From Cymodocea nodosa (taxonomy: Eukaryota; Streptophyta; Magnoliopsida; Alismatales; Cymodoceaceae), in assembly GCA_036874045.1 (NCBI GenBank), contig CM072339.1, positions 2,797,501 through 2,861,500 of the forward strand: 64,000 nucleotides of DNA, in the 5' to 3' direction. Under the pieces are notes generated by a model, which saw nothing but the letters and a program-made list of their open reading frames with translations, was not told where the DNA came from and did not search any database. The first letter of the stretch is position 1. Each line of letters opens with the position of its first letter. The position numbers were made by a program, and so were the translations under genes. Shown here in pieces: positions 48,001 to 60,599 of the stretch.

Positions 48001-51000
48001 AACATATTAAAGACAAGGATAATATAGTTTTAGTAAAAGACAATGAAATAAAAGATAGATGGTGTAGATATTTTAGTAAACTTTTTAACAAATCTATCAT
48101 AAAAAATTCTTACATGCAAAATCTAGGTAGCAATACAAAGGATATAAATTATAATTATTTTAGAAAAATTACTAATTTGGAGGTTATTAAGAAAATGAAA
48201 TATAGGAAAGCTATTGGACTAGAAGGTACTCATATTTAAGTATGAAAGTTTAAGAGTGAAGTAGAGATTAAGTGGTTAACTAAATTTTTTAATATATTTT
48301 AAAGACAAAGAAGATGTTAGATGAATAGAGAAAAAATTCTTTAATAGTTATCTTTAAGAATAAGGAAGACATAGAATTGTAATAATTATTATAATATTAA
48401 GTTAATAGGTCATAATCTGAAATTATAGGAAAAAAATAATTAAGCAAAGACTACGTCATGTAACTAAAATTTTGGAAAATTAACTTAGATTTATGTTGGA
48501 TAGGTCAACAATGAAAGCTATTCATTTACTTAAATAACTAATAAAAATTTTAGAGTTAAGAAAAAGACACTTTATATGATTTTCATTGATTTTAAAAAAG
48601 CTTATAATAAAGTACTTACGAACTTATTGTGGTGAGTTTTAAAAAGAAAAAAGTATTCATTGAATATATAAGTAGTAATGGTGAAATTATAGAGAATATT
48701 TTTCATAGGACTAAAGCAAGATGGATGAAACGGAGAAATACTTCTAAAGTTTTATGTAATAAGAGGATATCCTCAAAATTAAAAGGAAAATTTTATAAAA
48801 CTACAACTCTACCTAATTATACTTTATGACTTAAAATGTTAAGTTGTAAAATATGATCATATGTAAAAAATTAGTGTTAATAAAATGTAAATGCTTAAAT
48901 AAATAAGTGGTAATACTATAAGGAATAAACTAAAAAATAATTTTATTAGGAATAAAGTAAGAGTTGCATTAATTAAAAATAAGATAAAAGAAAATTAGAC
49001 ATTAACATGCTTTCTGTCCATAATTTTTTCAAGTACATGTGTATAGATTTATTCTAGTTGATGAGAAAGCAAAAAACAAAGCACCTTTCCATTGCGTCTA
49101 GGATCAACATAGGGAAGGTTTTTAACAATCACAATTCTCCATAATCCAATTCTTTTGCCATCAAAAGAGGTGTAGTTCTTCATGTAAGTTTCTGTCTCTT
49201 CATCCAAGAACATATAGAAGCAGACATACTTTTTGGCATACTCACTAACATTTTTGGGCTGTTGCAGTATATCATAGTTTCCTGATTGAGATCATGAAAC
49301 AGACATTATATCAGTTCTATTTATTCACATGATAGTAAGAACATAGCACTGTAGGACAATTTAAATCATTAGAGTAGAGTATACCAAATATGGCAGAGGC
49401 AACAACCACACCACGACATTGTTCCATTTCAACAAGATTTGTCACATCAATATCAAACCCACTGCCCCTCCCAGGCCCATTTCCTTTGAAAAATCTGACC
49501 ACAAAGAATAGATCCTCAACAAGAGCTCCGTGTCTTACTTGAAAAGCAAATGAATAGTATGGTAACTCCTGATTTCAGAAAATTTACCAAAGAATGCCAT
49601 AAATGCAGAAATAAACATACCCACAGTGCACAGCCATTGATTTAAATGTAGAAATAAACATACCCACAGTGCACGGTCATTGATTCTTTTATGTTGAACG
49701 AGTCATCTCTCTGCTGCAGAGATGGATGCCCACCAAAAACTGAGCCACCATTTGATTCATCTATAAGAGTATTTCCTTCAGAAAAATAAGTTAAATACTT
49801 GAGGACTGGTGAGACTGATGGTGAAGTTGGCATAAGTGTCATGGCATATTCCATGGGGATATAACAAACCCTGCATGCTAAAAACATGGGAAAATAAAAA
49901 GAATCAGTATATACAGAGAAGAATATGGTAATTTCAATTGAGATTTAATGAAGTTAACATCTTTTGAAGAAGTAGCATACGTCGTGGGCCAGTGCGCTTC
50001 TTATCAGCTGGTGGTGGTGAATAAGCAAAATGTTTACAATATTTGCTTGAAGAAAACCCACTTGCGTTAATAATTGGATGATGACCCTGTAGCTCGTGCT
50101 CTCTACTAGCTGATGGTCTATCGGTCACAAGTGTTGCATTCAAATGATGTCCATCTTTTGGAGGGTTTAAGGGAAAGACTGAAACAACTGGGTTTTTAAT
50201 ATCCATGAAAGGAGGTAAAGGCTGCCAATTCATCTCAGGACCTTCTGGCATGCCTTCATCTGGAATTTATCATGACCAATTATGTCAAACTTTGCTTTAC
50301 CAAAAAGAAAAGCTGCTAAAAAAGGAGATACAACATCATAAGAGATGATAGAAATCCCCAAAAACGGAGAAAATAATTGATTTAGCAAGCCATAGTAAGT
50401 GAAAGTGATATGGAGTGCATTCCTTGTGAGCAAATACATGTTAATGGTAACAATTAATAAATATGCAGATAAGATAGATAATGATTTTCATTTTTAGAAA
50501 AAGTAGCAAAAAATAACATCTTTAAAAATGCAAAGAGCAGCACTTTCTTCAAACAAATTAGTAGTAAATATTGGCAGTTAAAACAGGTGTCAGGACCCAA
50601 CCAATGGGAGGTCCAACGGCAAGATCAAAAATAAAATTATTAGCAATGTCATTGTTCCATTTAAAATTTTGTGATTGAAAAAAACGTCAAGCATAAACTT
50701 GCCTCTCTTGAGGTAAGATTGAAGTCAAATTAAGGTTAAACCATGATGAAAGAGAAAACTTCCCTTGTCACGGCACTACTTCCTCTTCCAAATCTTACGT
50801 AATCACATACAGATTTGTGATCAGGATTGGTAAGAAGCCAACAGTGTCGATCGAGTGATTTGAACATGTACAAAATTAACAAATTCAATATGTCGCAGCC
50901 ACAATCGAAATTAGATCAAAAAGGAGGATTGGAATTGGATGGATGGATGAGCACGCAATTGATATAAAGAAAAATACAGTGTGGAAACCGGTGCGAAAAA

Positions 51001-51411
51001 CAGAACACAACCGTTGCAGATGATATAAACTTCTTCTATGGAACGCAACCTAAATAACCTTAAATGGAAGGAAGAGACCAAAAGGAAAAGAAAGAACAAA
51101 CCTTTGCCAAAAATCGCCAAAATCGATACGAACACGACGATCGAAATGATGGCGAGAAGAAGCATGCCGACACTTCTTCTCCCGGCAACCTTAAATGCCC
51201 ACGGAAGAAACTTCTCCTTATCTCTGGACCCGGGAAGCATCGCCTTGGCCTGCTTCCTTCCTCCACCTGGCGCCGCGCACTGCACCGACACTGCAACACT
51301 CCCCTGCTGAAATAACTGCTGCTGCTGCTGCTGCTGCTGCAGTGATCCGAGACTCCCGGAGCGGAACCCCAGAGACGCCGTCGTACCACCCCCATTCATC
51401 GCCGCAGCCAT
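45079..51411 (-). CDS. DUF616 putative hexosyltransferase, MUCI70-like
   Basis: Nine exons on the - strand, 51102-51411, 49981-50259, 49664-49877, 49385-49494, 49085-49281, 47103-47206, 46666-46853, 46382-46581 and 45079-45309, give 610 residues with all phases matching. It is a type II membrane protein: a short cytosolic head with SLGFRSGSLGSL and a Gln run (25-32), one membrane anchor (about 81-101), then a lumenal stem. The DUF616 domain spans about 255-535: FDIDVTNLVEMEQC, VPKLLLHRLFPNARYSLW, WIDGKLELVVDPYQ, ISRHYRRFDVFVEAEANK, PITNLFTCLWFNEVDRFTSR. The tail is basic and Ser/Arg-rich. MUCI70 of Arabidopsis, named as a probable hexosyltransferase, is needed for seed mucilage polysaccharide. 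The expected site is the Golgi; donor and acceptor sugars are unknown. Intron 5 holds a LINE and intron 8 a DNA element. The protein appears intact. Confidence 0.93.
45533..46360. mobile_element. Non-autonomous DNA element in intron 8 of the DUF616 gene
   Basis: The left end reads GTGGCGGAGCCACATATAAG; the right end read on the - strand reads AGTGGCGGTAGCAGAAAAT. GTGGCGG-AGC ends of this kind are frequent in plant non-autonomous elements. The inside is AT-rich and non-coding. No clear target duplication was seen. Confidence 0.5.
47560..48990 (+). mobile_element. Decayed RTE-type LINE in intron 5 of the DUF616 gene
   Basis: The + strand, opposite to the host gene, keeps fragments of a non-LTR retrotransposon: WWYNEHVQKTIKEKKEYHK in the linker after the endonuclease, then WCRYFSKLFN, KKMKYRKAIGLEGTHI (usually KAxGPDGIP) and MIFIDFKKAYNKV (usually FIDLEKAYDKV) of the reverse transcriptase. 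Stops and frameshifts are many. The FADD catalytic box and the endonuclease were not seen. The composition has drifted strongly toward A and T, so the copy is old. The host splice sites on both sides are intact. Confidence 0.82.
51316..51341. repeat. Coding CAG repeat (Gln run) in the DUF616 gene
   Basis: Eight CAG codons on the - strand encode Gln at about residues 25-32, before the membrane anchor. Such runs commonly vary in length between individuals. Confidence 0.9.
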
Positions 51412-53200
51412 CGTCTACGCCCGATCGTCATGGTCTACCCTGCCCCGTGCACCCCCTACCCCCCCCTCCTCTCATCCACCCAACCGATAGCCACGATCTT
51501 CGGGATCAGGAACAGATCCAGCGAACTCCGAAACAATCACGATGTCTTATCTGGAACGGGGCCCGACGAATCCAATGTGGGTCTGAGATCCCGTGCTCCT
51601 TCCAGCCAATCCCTGGGAAATGCAGATGGTGGGGGAGCGGCGACGGCGGTGGCGGCGGCGGCCGTGCACTTTTGTAGGATTCACGAATTCGGGATTCGTG
51701 ATCAGTGGGAGAAGGGGTTGGATGGATTGGTCGGAGTCATTCAATTGCAGGAACATGCTTTTGTTTCCATGTCCCCCGCTGATGTAAAACGAGTCGTCCT
51801 GTTCTTAACACACTGGAATTCTTCTTCTGTTTCGTAAGTCGTAACGCTTCGTTTTTTCTTATATATATATACGTATATGATAAGCTCTCACCCTCAAGCT
51901 TTCTTTTTTTATTATTGTAATTTTATTTTCCATCCATCTTCTCGTTAAATTTAACCATTACAAATAATAATAATAGCTTCGTCACATCTCATACGTGAAA
52001 TAAATAAATAAATAATCGCATCTTCTTTTGACGATTGATGCCTGATTCACCACCGGTGACGTTAGAAGATATCCTCTTTTTTTCTGACTTTAATTTCCGA
52101 GAACGCAGAGATGATCAACTAGATTTTACCATCGAGTGTCTGTCTTCCGTCAACTTGATTTCACTTGAATTAAATAAGCATTGCTCTCTGATCTAAACGT
52201 CATGAAATTTAATACTTTCCTATTAATTTTTAATCATTTTTTAAAATAATAATAATATATATATATAGCTCTCATTAAATTAGAATTCGAATATGTAGTA
52301 GTTATGTTATATATTAACTAATTATCTAGTTAAATTATAATTTTAAATATAAATTATTTTGAAAAAAGTGGTCCCACCAAAAATTGTTCGGATAACACTT
52401 TCCCATTTACAATTTACGTCACATTTGATATTTTTGGAAAAGAACATTTTTAAACTGAAGTGGTTTTTTTAAAAAAAAAAATTAACATGTGAAATTATGT
52501 CAGTGAATGAAAAGTATGCCTTATCCAAATTTAACACAAGGGAATCACAGAATATTCCTTCTTCTTTTTTTTACGTAAAATAAGGGAGGTCTTCTCCGCA
52601 CCTATCTAACGTAACGTCGTGCTCATGACATGATAGATAATAAAAGAGTCTTGACTTTTTTTTTATATTATTTATTATAATTTAAATTTTACTAGAAATT
52701 ATAAATATCAATATTTTACAATCAGTTCAAATAACATTAACATTAAAAGCTAATTATATCTGATAGAGTTGTTTCAGACACACAATCTTATTTTACTCGT
52801 AACTTTAATTAAAATTTTAAGTTGTTACTTATAAATTATAAGATATGTATTTACGATTTTATTGTTTTTAAGTGTAGGTCGTTGGTAAAGAATTGTGATT
52901 GTAAATTGAATGAAGTGGGTGGCGTAATAAATTATTAATAATAATAAACCTCACAAAACATTCCAAAACCGGTGGCGTCGTGGACCGGCGACGTGAGGAC
53001 GTGAGCCGAGTCGTGACCACACCCACGTCAGCGCATCAAAAGGCGGTCACAATCTTCTTTTACTCGTAACTTTTTTCCCGTCGATAATAAAAAAAGATTT
53101 CCATGTGACGAGAAATCATTTTCTTTTTTATAATTTCAACCTACGCTAACTCTACCACGGGCTTGGGTCAAGTCATACGTGGCGTGATGTTTATTGCGGT
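51412..53200. other. Promoter side of the DUF616 gene, then AT-rich DNA
   Basis: The first 400 bases are GC-rich and probably hold the 5' UTR and core promoter of the DUF616 gene; open frames on + here are shadows. From 51840 the DNA is AT-rich without genes. A small GC-rich island near 52970-53045 holds several ACGT cores (CACGTCA). Confidence 0.5.
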
Positions 53201-53204
53201 CGGT

Positions 53205-53560
53205 TATGATTAAAGATATTATAAAAATTTATTTTATGATTTAGATATATTAATTTAAAATTTAAAAATATTAAATATTACTTTTAGACAAATATTTATA
53301 AACAAGAGACATTATATAATTTTCATTATTAATAAATTTTAAATTAATGTATCTAAATTAGAAGATAAATGTTTGTAACATTTTTAGACGGAAGTGTTTA
53401 TAATTAAAAATATTTTATTTTATGATTTAGATTTTTTTATTTTAAATTTTAAAAATATTAAAGATTATATTTATAAACAATAGACATTATATAATTTTTA
53501 TTATTAATAAATTTTAAATTAAAAGATAAATGTTTATAAACTTTTAGTTGGAGTGTCTCT
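53205..53560. repeat. Imperfect tandem duplication, about 195 and 160 bp
   Basis: Both copies contain TTTATTTTATGATTTAGAT, then GACATTATATAATTTT and ATTATTAATAAATTTTAAAT. The second copy is shortened. Confidence 0.8.
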
Positions 53561-54380
53561 AATATGTTATAAATTACCATTTATAAAAACTTAGATTTTT
53601 TTTTTTTTTGCCGGAAGTGTCAACCTTCGTGGACATGCATCTCTCAAAATCTATGTTTGGTTATATATATATATATAATCGTTATTATTCATGGGTTTAA
53701 TACATTATGATTTCAAAACTTAACCTTTCATTATACTAATCATGCTCTCGTACGTAAAAATCCAATTCAAATTTAATTAATAATTAGCAGACGATCTTCA
53801 ATCATATAAGATTTTATTCCCCTTTTTTTTAATAAACTCCGTCTCAACATACTTTTATTTATAATTTTTTATATTTTGTATACACGCAAGTACGTAGTTC
53901 ACGTTAGAGTCTAATTCAAAACTAATTAATAATACATAAAAGACTTCCTTTGATACGAAGGTTAATTCTCCACCTTTAATTTCTATTAATGCGTAAATTT
54001 ATCCCTAACTTTCAATCATGTGGTCATAAAGTTTGGAATCTTGGAAAAGTCCCATCCAACGTTTGAGAATACGAACGGTGGAGATGGCGTGCGTCAGCTC
54101 TTAAGTCAAAAAATGTGGTCTAAGGGTCGATCTGTGGGACGACTCCGTGGATTATATTATAATCCACCAGTAATTGTTTTAATTATTGGTAAACTAATTA
54201 AATTACCATCTTGTTCAATGTCAAATCCATGTTATCTTCAGGTAAATCCATGCCAATTATTTCAGCCATGATTTCTTTTTTTAACAGTGACGTGCATTGG
54301 ATAAATTTTCTACTGATGTATATTGTGATATCATCTATTCTTCTTCTTTTTGATAATTAACACCCGAAAGAGTAAATGTA

Positions 54381-54961
54381 GGGGGGTGTTAGTTGTATAT
54401 AGAAAACGATGGGAAGAAAATGACAGAATATCATAGAAAATAATGTAAATTAAAATGACATAAAATAACGGAAAATTAGTAAAAAATCAAGGTATTTGTG
54501 TATAGAATAGAAAATAATGAAATTTGAAATACATGTATTTGTGTATAGAATATAAAATGATGAAAAATCATAAAATATAAAATATATATGTTTATTTATA
54601 AAATAAAAATATTAAATTTAATAAATTAAATATTTTTTGTATTTATCTATAAGATAGAAAATAACAAAATTTATTATAGATAATATAAGATAAAGTTATT
54701 TATAATAATTGTTACAATATAAAATATATTTTACACATCTTTATTATTTCACATATCTCTCGTAATATCAATTTTCATCTATTAAAGATATAAATAATTT
54801 TTATATTAAAATTACATATTGTTAATATATTCTGTGATAATTCATATTTTATTTTCCTTCATTTTTCATTAGTTTCAGAAATCAGAAAGTAAGAAAATAA
54901 AAGAAAATTTTTCTTATATATCAAAGAAAAATGACATAAAATCATTTAGTGTACAGACACC
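54381..54961. mobile_element. AT-rich MITE, copy B
   Basis: Ends are GGGGGGTGTTAGTTGTATA and, at right, the complement of GGTGTCTGTACACTAAATG. TAG adjoins both sides, a possible short target duplication. It is related in inverted orientation to the copy at 35951-36513. No coding capacity. Confidence 0.78.
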
Positions 54962-57640
54962 TAGAAAATGATGGAAAATTTTTTTTTGACGTTTTTCGTC
55001 ATTTTATAGGTTCACGAGTACCTTTGTAATTACATAAATTTTATTATTACGTACGTGATTATAAATATATGAAAAAGAAATTTACTTAGATTAAACAAAC
55101 ATTAATGGTCTCAACCGGCTTCCACTTGGTTTCATTTTAATCAGAGATATAAAAGCTTGCATGGGTAGCTTGAGCCCGCAAGGTACGCACGCACCCTCTA
55201 TTATATAAATTTTCTATAACTACACCTATTAATTATCCAGATCTAACATTATTGTCTTTGTTATATGTAAGTTGCACCTAAAAGCTAATCTGTAATAAGT
55301 ATGAAATATCAAGGACAAAAAAGGTAATTTTTGCATTTATTTATTATGGATTGAATTTTTCCGTCGACCCCCCCCTGCAGGTCTATTTGCAATTGACGAC
55401 CGCTTATTTCATCAAATAGACGAGCAGGGAGGAGAGTCAGCGTGACGAACGACGAAAGGAGGTGACGCAGTCGGCGAATTTTTTCGTAGTTGCGCGGCGA
55501 TCGTCGGCTGTCATGGTTGGTTGCGCAGCACTGAAGTAAGAATAAATAAATAAATAAATAAATAGAGAGAGAGACAGAGGAAAGAAAAATGAGTTATTAA
55601 AGGGGAAATAAGAAAAGTAATAGACTTTTTGTAATTTCCTTGTGTTTAGTAATTCTTTCTTTTCATTTAGTTTAAAATTATTTTATTTGGGAATAATGCA
55701 TGATTATGGATTTTAAATTCATAAATACGTGCATATTAGTGTTGATCATGTTACAGAACTTTTGGAGATTAGTGCACACGATGGATTTTACACCATATAT
55801 CAGGAATAATTGTTATTCGCTGTAGAAGGTTTATTTATTTTGCATGTGATTATTTGACATTAAAAGTAATTGTCGTAGAAAATACATATCATTGTCTACG
55901 TCTAATGTGAAATTTAATACTTATTAAAATGAATAAATGTTTACCTATAAAATTTGACAATAAAAACCTGGTACTATGATATTGTATATAATAGAAACTA
56001 GATGATACTTTTAACTTTGTCTCAATTATTTGAGATATTTGACTCAATCTCAAGGTGATTTGTAATAGTTGGACCTTGTTATAGAAAGTATAATACCTAG
56101 TCATAGTTAAATTGAATAGGGAAATGTATGAGTATATTTGATATTGTAGTCCAAGCTATTATTACAATTTATAGGATTCGTTTTTTATTTTGATAAGATT
56201 GCATATTTTATATTATTGCATTGAATTGATAGTATAACACTTCTTTTTATATGCATGATATATTAATATTTATTTTATTTTGAACTTATGATATATTAAC
56301 TTATTAGATTTTAGTTCACATGTTGTTATTATTCTTTTTTAATATATTCAATAGACACTCAAGGTGAGTGTGAGTAATATAAGATGCATTAGTCACCATT
56401 TTTCTAACTACGATAAATAAATTGTAAATAATAGATTTATAAATATTTAATTTCTTATTATCATACCTCTTAGCAAGTATCAACATTGTAATATTAAATA
56501 TATTTATTTTTTTTACAAGTTAAAATTTTTATTTATGTATATTTTTTTCTCTTTAATATTACAACGATTATCATTTCCTTTTTTGGACGTGACATAATCA
56601 ACACTCACCTCTTGTGATAATCTTCACTTAAGTTGTTACGTCGTGATTACACTAATTTTTCAGCATTTAGTTCAAACTAAATTTAAGCAATTATTTAGAA
56701 AGGTCTCTAACCATGAATGTAACATGAATAAATTTGAATGATGGAAGATATTTCTCAAGTAATTAATTTTAATGATGTAAAATTTAACGATAAACTTGAA
56801 ATTTGATGTATGCATTAAATTTATTATATATAAGACATAAACAATGAAAAATAAAGTAAGCATAATAAAAGATCAATGAATGAAGATCAAGAGAAAAGGA
56901 AGAAACGTTGGAAGATCAATTGTGCACATTTAAGGGGAGAACTTCAACAAGGGAGATGTAACGTAACACTCTAAGCTTGTAAATAATCTATGAACTTAGC
57001 TTAGTAGGTTATGATGAGGTATTCTTGGGTTATAATTAAGGAGCCAGGCAAAGATTAGTAGATTTGTTAAGGAATTTGTAATGATGAGAGATTGACTTGA
57101 AACAACACCAAATTAATGGAAATCAAACAAGAGGCTTGAGGGGTGATTGTATTAATTAATCTAGATTTTTATTGAGCAATTCTCAATTTATCATGCAATT
57201 CTCATATCTTCACATATCTTAAATTGCTACAACTTCAATCGGTGTTTTTACCATTTAACCCCTCCATCTAATGGAACCAAGCGATCTTAACAGATTAGTT
57301 AATGATAGTGTTCTTTAAATAATTGAGATTACGAAAATCTCTCCTTCTCTCTATTTTCTCTTTAATTTGTGACATGGATCCTTGCTTAAACGTGGATTTT
57401 TTTCATTATTTTTTAAATACATTTATTTTATTATTATGTATTTAAGGACATCTCAAGAATTGTCCTGTAATTTTGCACCTTACACGCTCATTTGGAAGGA
57501 TATTCATCTATCTCATATCTATACATCAAAATACACAAGGAATTTCAAATTTAAATGATTTTGACTATTTATAAAATAAATTACAAAATTTTGTTATATA
57601 ATCAAATTTACAAATAAAATTTGTCAACAAATGTAAAGAA
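54962..57640. other. AT-rich intergenic stretch
   Basis: A GC-rich patch at about 55370-55510 is followed by (AATA)n at 55530-55565. No gene is recognised. Confidence 0.5.
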
Positions 57641-60580
57641 TCTACCACCAGGATTTACAAATTGTGTGTGGAGAGTTTATACTTATATCAAAGTATATTA
57701 AAAAAATTAAACTCATATCTAGAAATGATATGATATTTTTTTATATTTTAGATAATTTAAATTCTTATATACAAACATTTGATGACTAACCTACTTAGGT
57801 ATAGAGATATTTTGGTCATTTCCGCGTGGAGGGCATTTCAAGTTTTTTTCTTTTAATATCTTGACACTCATGGTTGTTTACTCGTCAGGATATATTTTTC
57901 AAATAGTTTAGACTTATATTTGGAAATACTTTATAATTTTAGATAATTTAAGCTTATATCTATAAGCAATATAATATTTTTTATATTTCAAATAAGTTAA
58001 GTTCTTATTTAGGACCAACATGATATTTTTCCATATTCCAGATAATCTAGGCTATTATCTAAGAGCAACATAATATATATTTTTTATATTTTAGATAGTT
58101 TAGCTATTATCTATAAGTACTTTACAACTTTAGCATAAGCAATAGTATTTTGATAATTTTGCTTATTTATAAGAGCAATTTTAGAATCTTCTTGAACAAT
58201 ATATCTTTAGATAGTTTAAACTCCTATTTAGAAGCAATATGATATTTTTTCATATTTCAAATCATTTTAACTCTTATCTAGAAATAACATAATATTTTTT
58301 TATATTTCAGATAGTTTAAGTTCATATCTAGGAGTAATATGATATTTTTTATATTTCAAATAGTTTAGACTATTATTTAAAAGTAATATGTTATTTTAAC
58401 ATAGGTAAGGGTATTTTGGTAATTTCAATTATGTATTAAGGCATTTTAGGATCTTACCCTCAATATTTTGACATTCATATACATTCATGACAAAATATAT
58501 CTTTTAGGTAGTTTAGACTTATATTTAAAAACATTTTGATATTTTAGTATAGGCAATGATATATTGGTAATATTACTCATACGTAAGCACATTTTAAGAT
58601 TTTACCTTTAATATATTGACATTCATATACGTTCATGTTAAAATATATCATTTAAATAGTTTTGGCTCATATCTAGAGTATTTCATAATTTTGACATAGT
58701 AAGGGTATTTTGGTCATTTTTCATATGCACGAGAGTATTTTATGTTTTTTTCCTTGATATTTTGACATTCTATATGTTTTCATGTCAAAATATATTTTTA
58801 GATAGTATAAGCTCTAATCTAAAAGTATTTCATGTTTTAACATAGGTAAAGGTATTTTGAAAATCTTGTCTATGAAAAGACCTTTGGATTTTAATAATGT
58901 AAAAATCAACATGAGGAATCAACTTGTATTTCATAGGTCAAAAAAAATAGATAGTTCAATTAAAGTTGCCAGATAAAAGAAAGAGCTTCAGAAAGCTTAA
59001 AGGTTAATTGTCTAAAAGAAGAACATTTTCAGAAGGTTCAATGAAGTTAAAGAAAATAAACATAAGTCAAAAAGAAGCCATTTGGAATGTTATAGAAGTG
59101 TAATTATCTGAAAGTCAAGTTAATTTTGAAATGTTTCAAAAATAATATACCAGGAGTGAGAAGGGTTGCATGAAGAACTTAAAAGACTCATGTGACTAAT
59201 AGAAATAATAGTTCATTAAGTTACAAGCTTAAAGGCTGAAGAACTTATTGAGTAACAAGCTTAAAGGCTAAAGAACTCATTGAGTTAGCATAACTCAACA
59301 TGTAAATATAGAAGGAACAACTTGTTGAGTTACAAGCTTAAAGGCTAAAGAACTCGTTGAGTTAATATAACTTAATGTGTAAATATAAAAGGAATAATTC
59401 ATTGAGTTATAGGCTTAAAGGTAGTGTAATTCGCTTAGTTAGCACAACTCAATGTATTCATAAAAAGTCAAATAGAAGTCATATATCGAACTCGTTAAGT
59501 TAACAAAAACTCACATGCAGAACTCGTTAAGTTAACGAGTAAAAGGAAAAACAATTCGTTAAGTTAACAAGTAAAAGGGAAAGCAACTTGTTAAGTTAGC
59601 AACAACTTAATGATTAGGGAGAAAATAATGAAAGATTGACATCACGTGCATAACAATGAAATTCATGTGATAAAATTTATTGAGTTAGCATAGCTCAACA
59701 TGTATTTATAGAAGACAAGAAAGAACAACTCATTAAGTTAGAAATAACTTAACGACCTAGAAGAAGATTGGTAGAAAAGCATTTGACAGTATATCAAACG
59801 GTAATTTCCTATTTATAGGGCTATCAAGATCAAAGTATAGTAGAATAATATTGTTGAAAGATAATATAATTGTTGGAATTACAAATATAAATATAACTAG
59901 ATCATTTTATAAGTACACGGAGATCAATATATATACAGTGAGAGCTATTGAGAAAAATTAGAATTCATACAAACACATTTAGTCAAAGTGCAAGAATCTC
60001 TTAAGCTAATACATGTGAAAAAGCCTTTTGTGCCTAATAGAAGAAAAGATTGTTGGTTTGCTAAAGTTTCAACTAAAAAACTTCTCTTAAAGGATTGGTT
60101 AGAGCTAGGACCAAAAAGCTCAAAATTATGATTGATTCTTGCTTCAACCTGAAAGTAAGTGTGTAAGTGAAAGTTAATAGTAAAGCCCAATGTGTATATA
60201 AGGGGTGGACTAGCTGTTAAGGGTAAACCATTTAAAATTCTTTATGTGTTTTAATTGTGAAGTTTGTCTACATTATCATAGTTTAACTCATTAGTATATT
60301 ACTTACTTAGTTAAGCTTCAAATAGTAAAAAGTCATTTAGAAATAATATAGTCTAAAATTCTTAAAATTACCATTCACCTCCTCTCTCGTAAGTTATTTA
60401 GTCTCAATAGTCTATGAATAAAGGTGATTTATATTTTACAAATGATATTTTTACATTTGTATATATTGATGTCAAAATATATTTTAAATAGTTTAAACTT
60501 GTGTCAAGGACAATTTAATATTTCAAATAGTTTATATTTATATTTAGAAATATTTTACATTTTAGAGAGTGATATGATTT
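57640..60580. repeat. Degenerate AT-rich repeat region
   Basis: A unit of roughly 55-60 bp built on TTTCAAATAGTTTAGACTTA and TATCTAGAAGCAATATGATA recurs many times in 57700-58400. It is embedded in larger units that add AGGTAAGGGTATTTTGGTAA and TATTTTGACATTCATATAC. The same words return at 60430-60570, on the far side of another repeat type. Copies are strongly diverged, so boundaries are loose. Confidence 0.65.
59200..59780. repeat. GAGTTA-rich repeats
   Basis: Repeated blocks such as TTACAAGCTTAAAGGCTAAAG are followed by CTCGTTGAGTTAGCATAACT and CAACATGTAAATATAGAAGG. TTGAGTTA-GCA-TAACTCAA is itself a short palindrome that appears in several copies. Confidence 0.75.
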
Positions 60581-60599
60581 ACACCTAAAATACTTAAAT

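Noticed and set aside
51195-51837. Overlapping + strand frames at the DUF616 promoter
   Set aside because: GC-rich DNA complementary to exon 1 and the leader of the - strand gene; Pro/Ser/Ala-rich translation with no family match.
59945-60190. 81-codon frame on the - strand in the repeat region
   Set aside because: No similarity, AT-rich repeat surroundings, no promoter or splice support.
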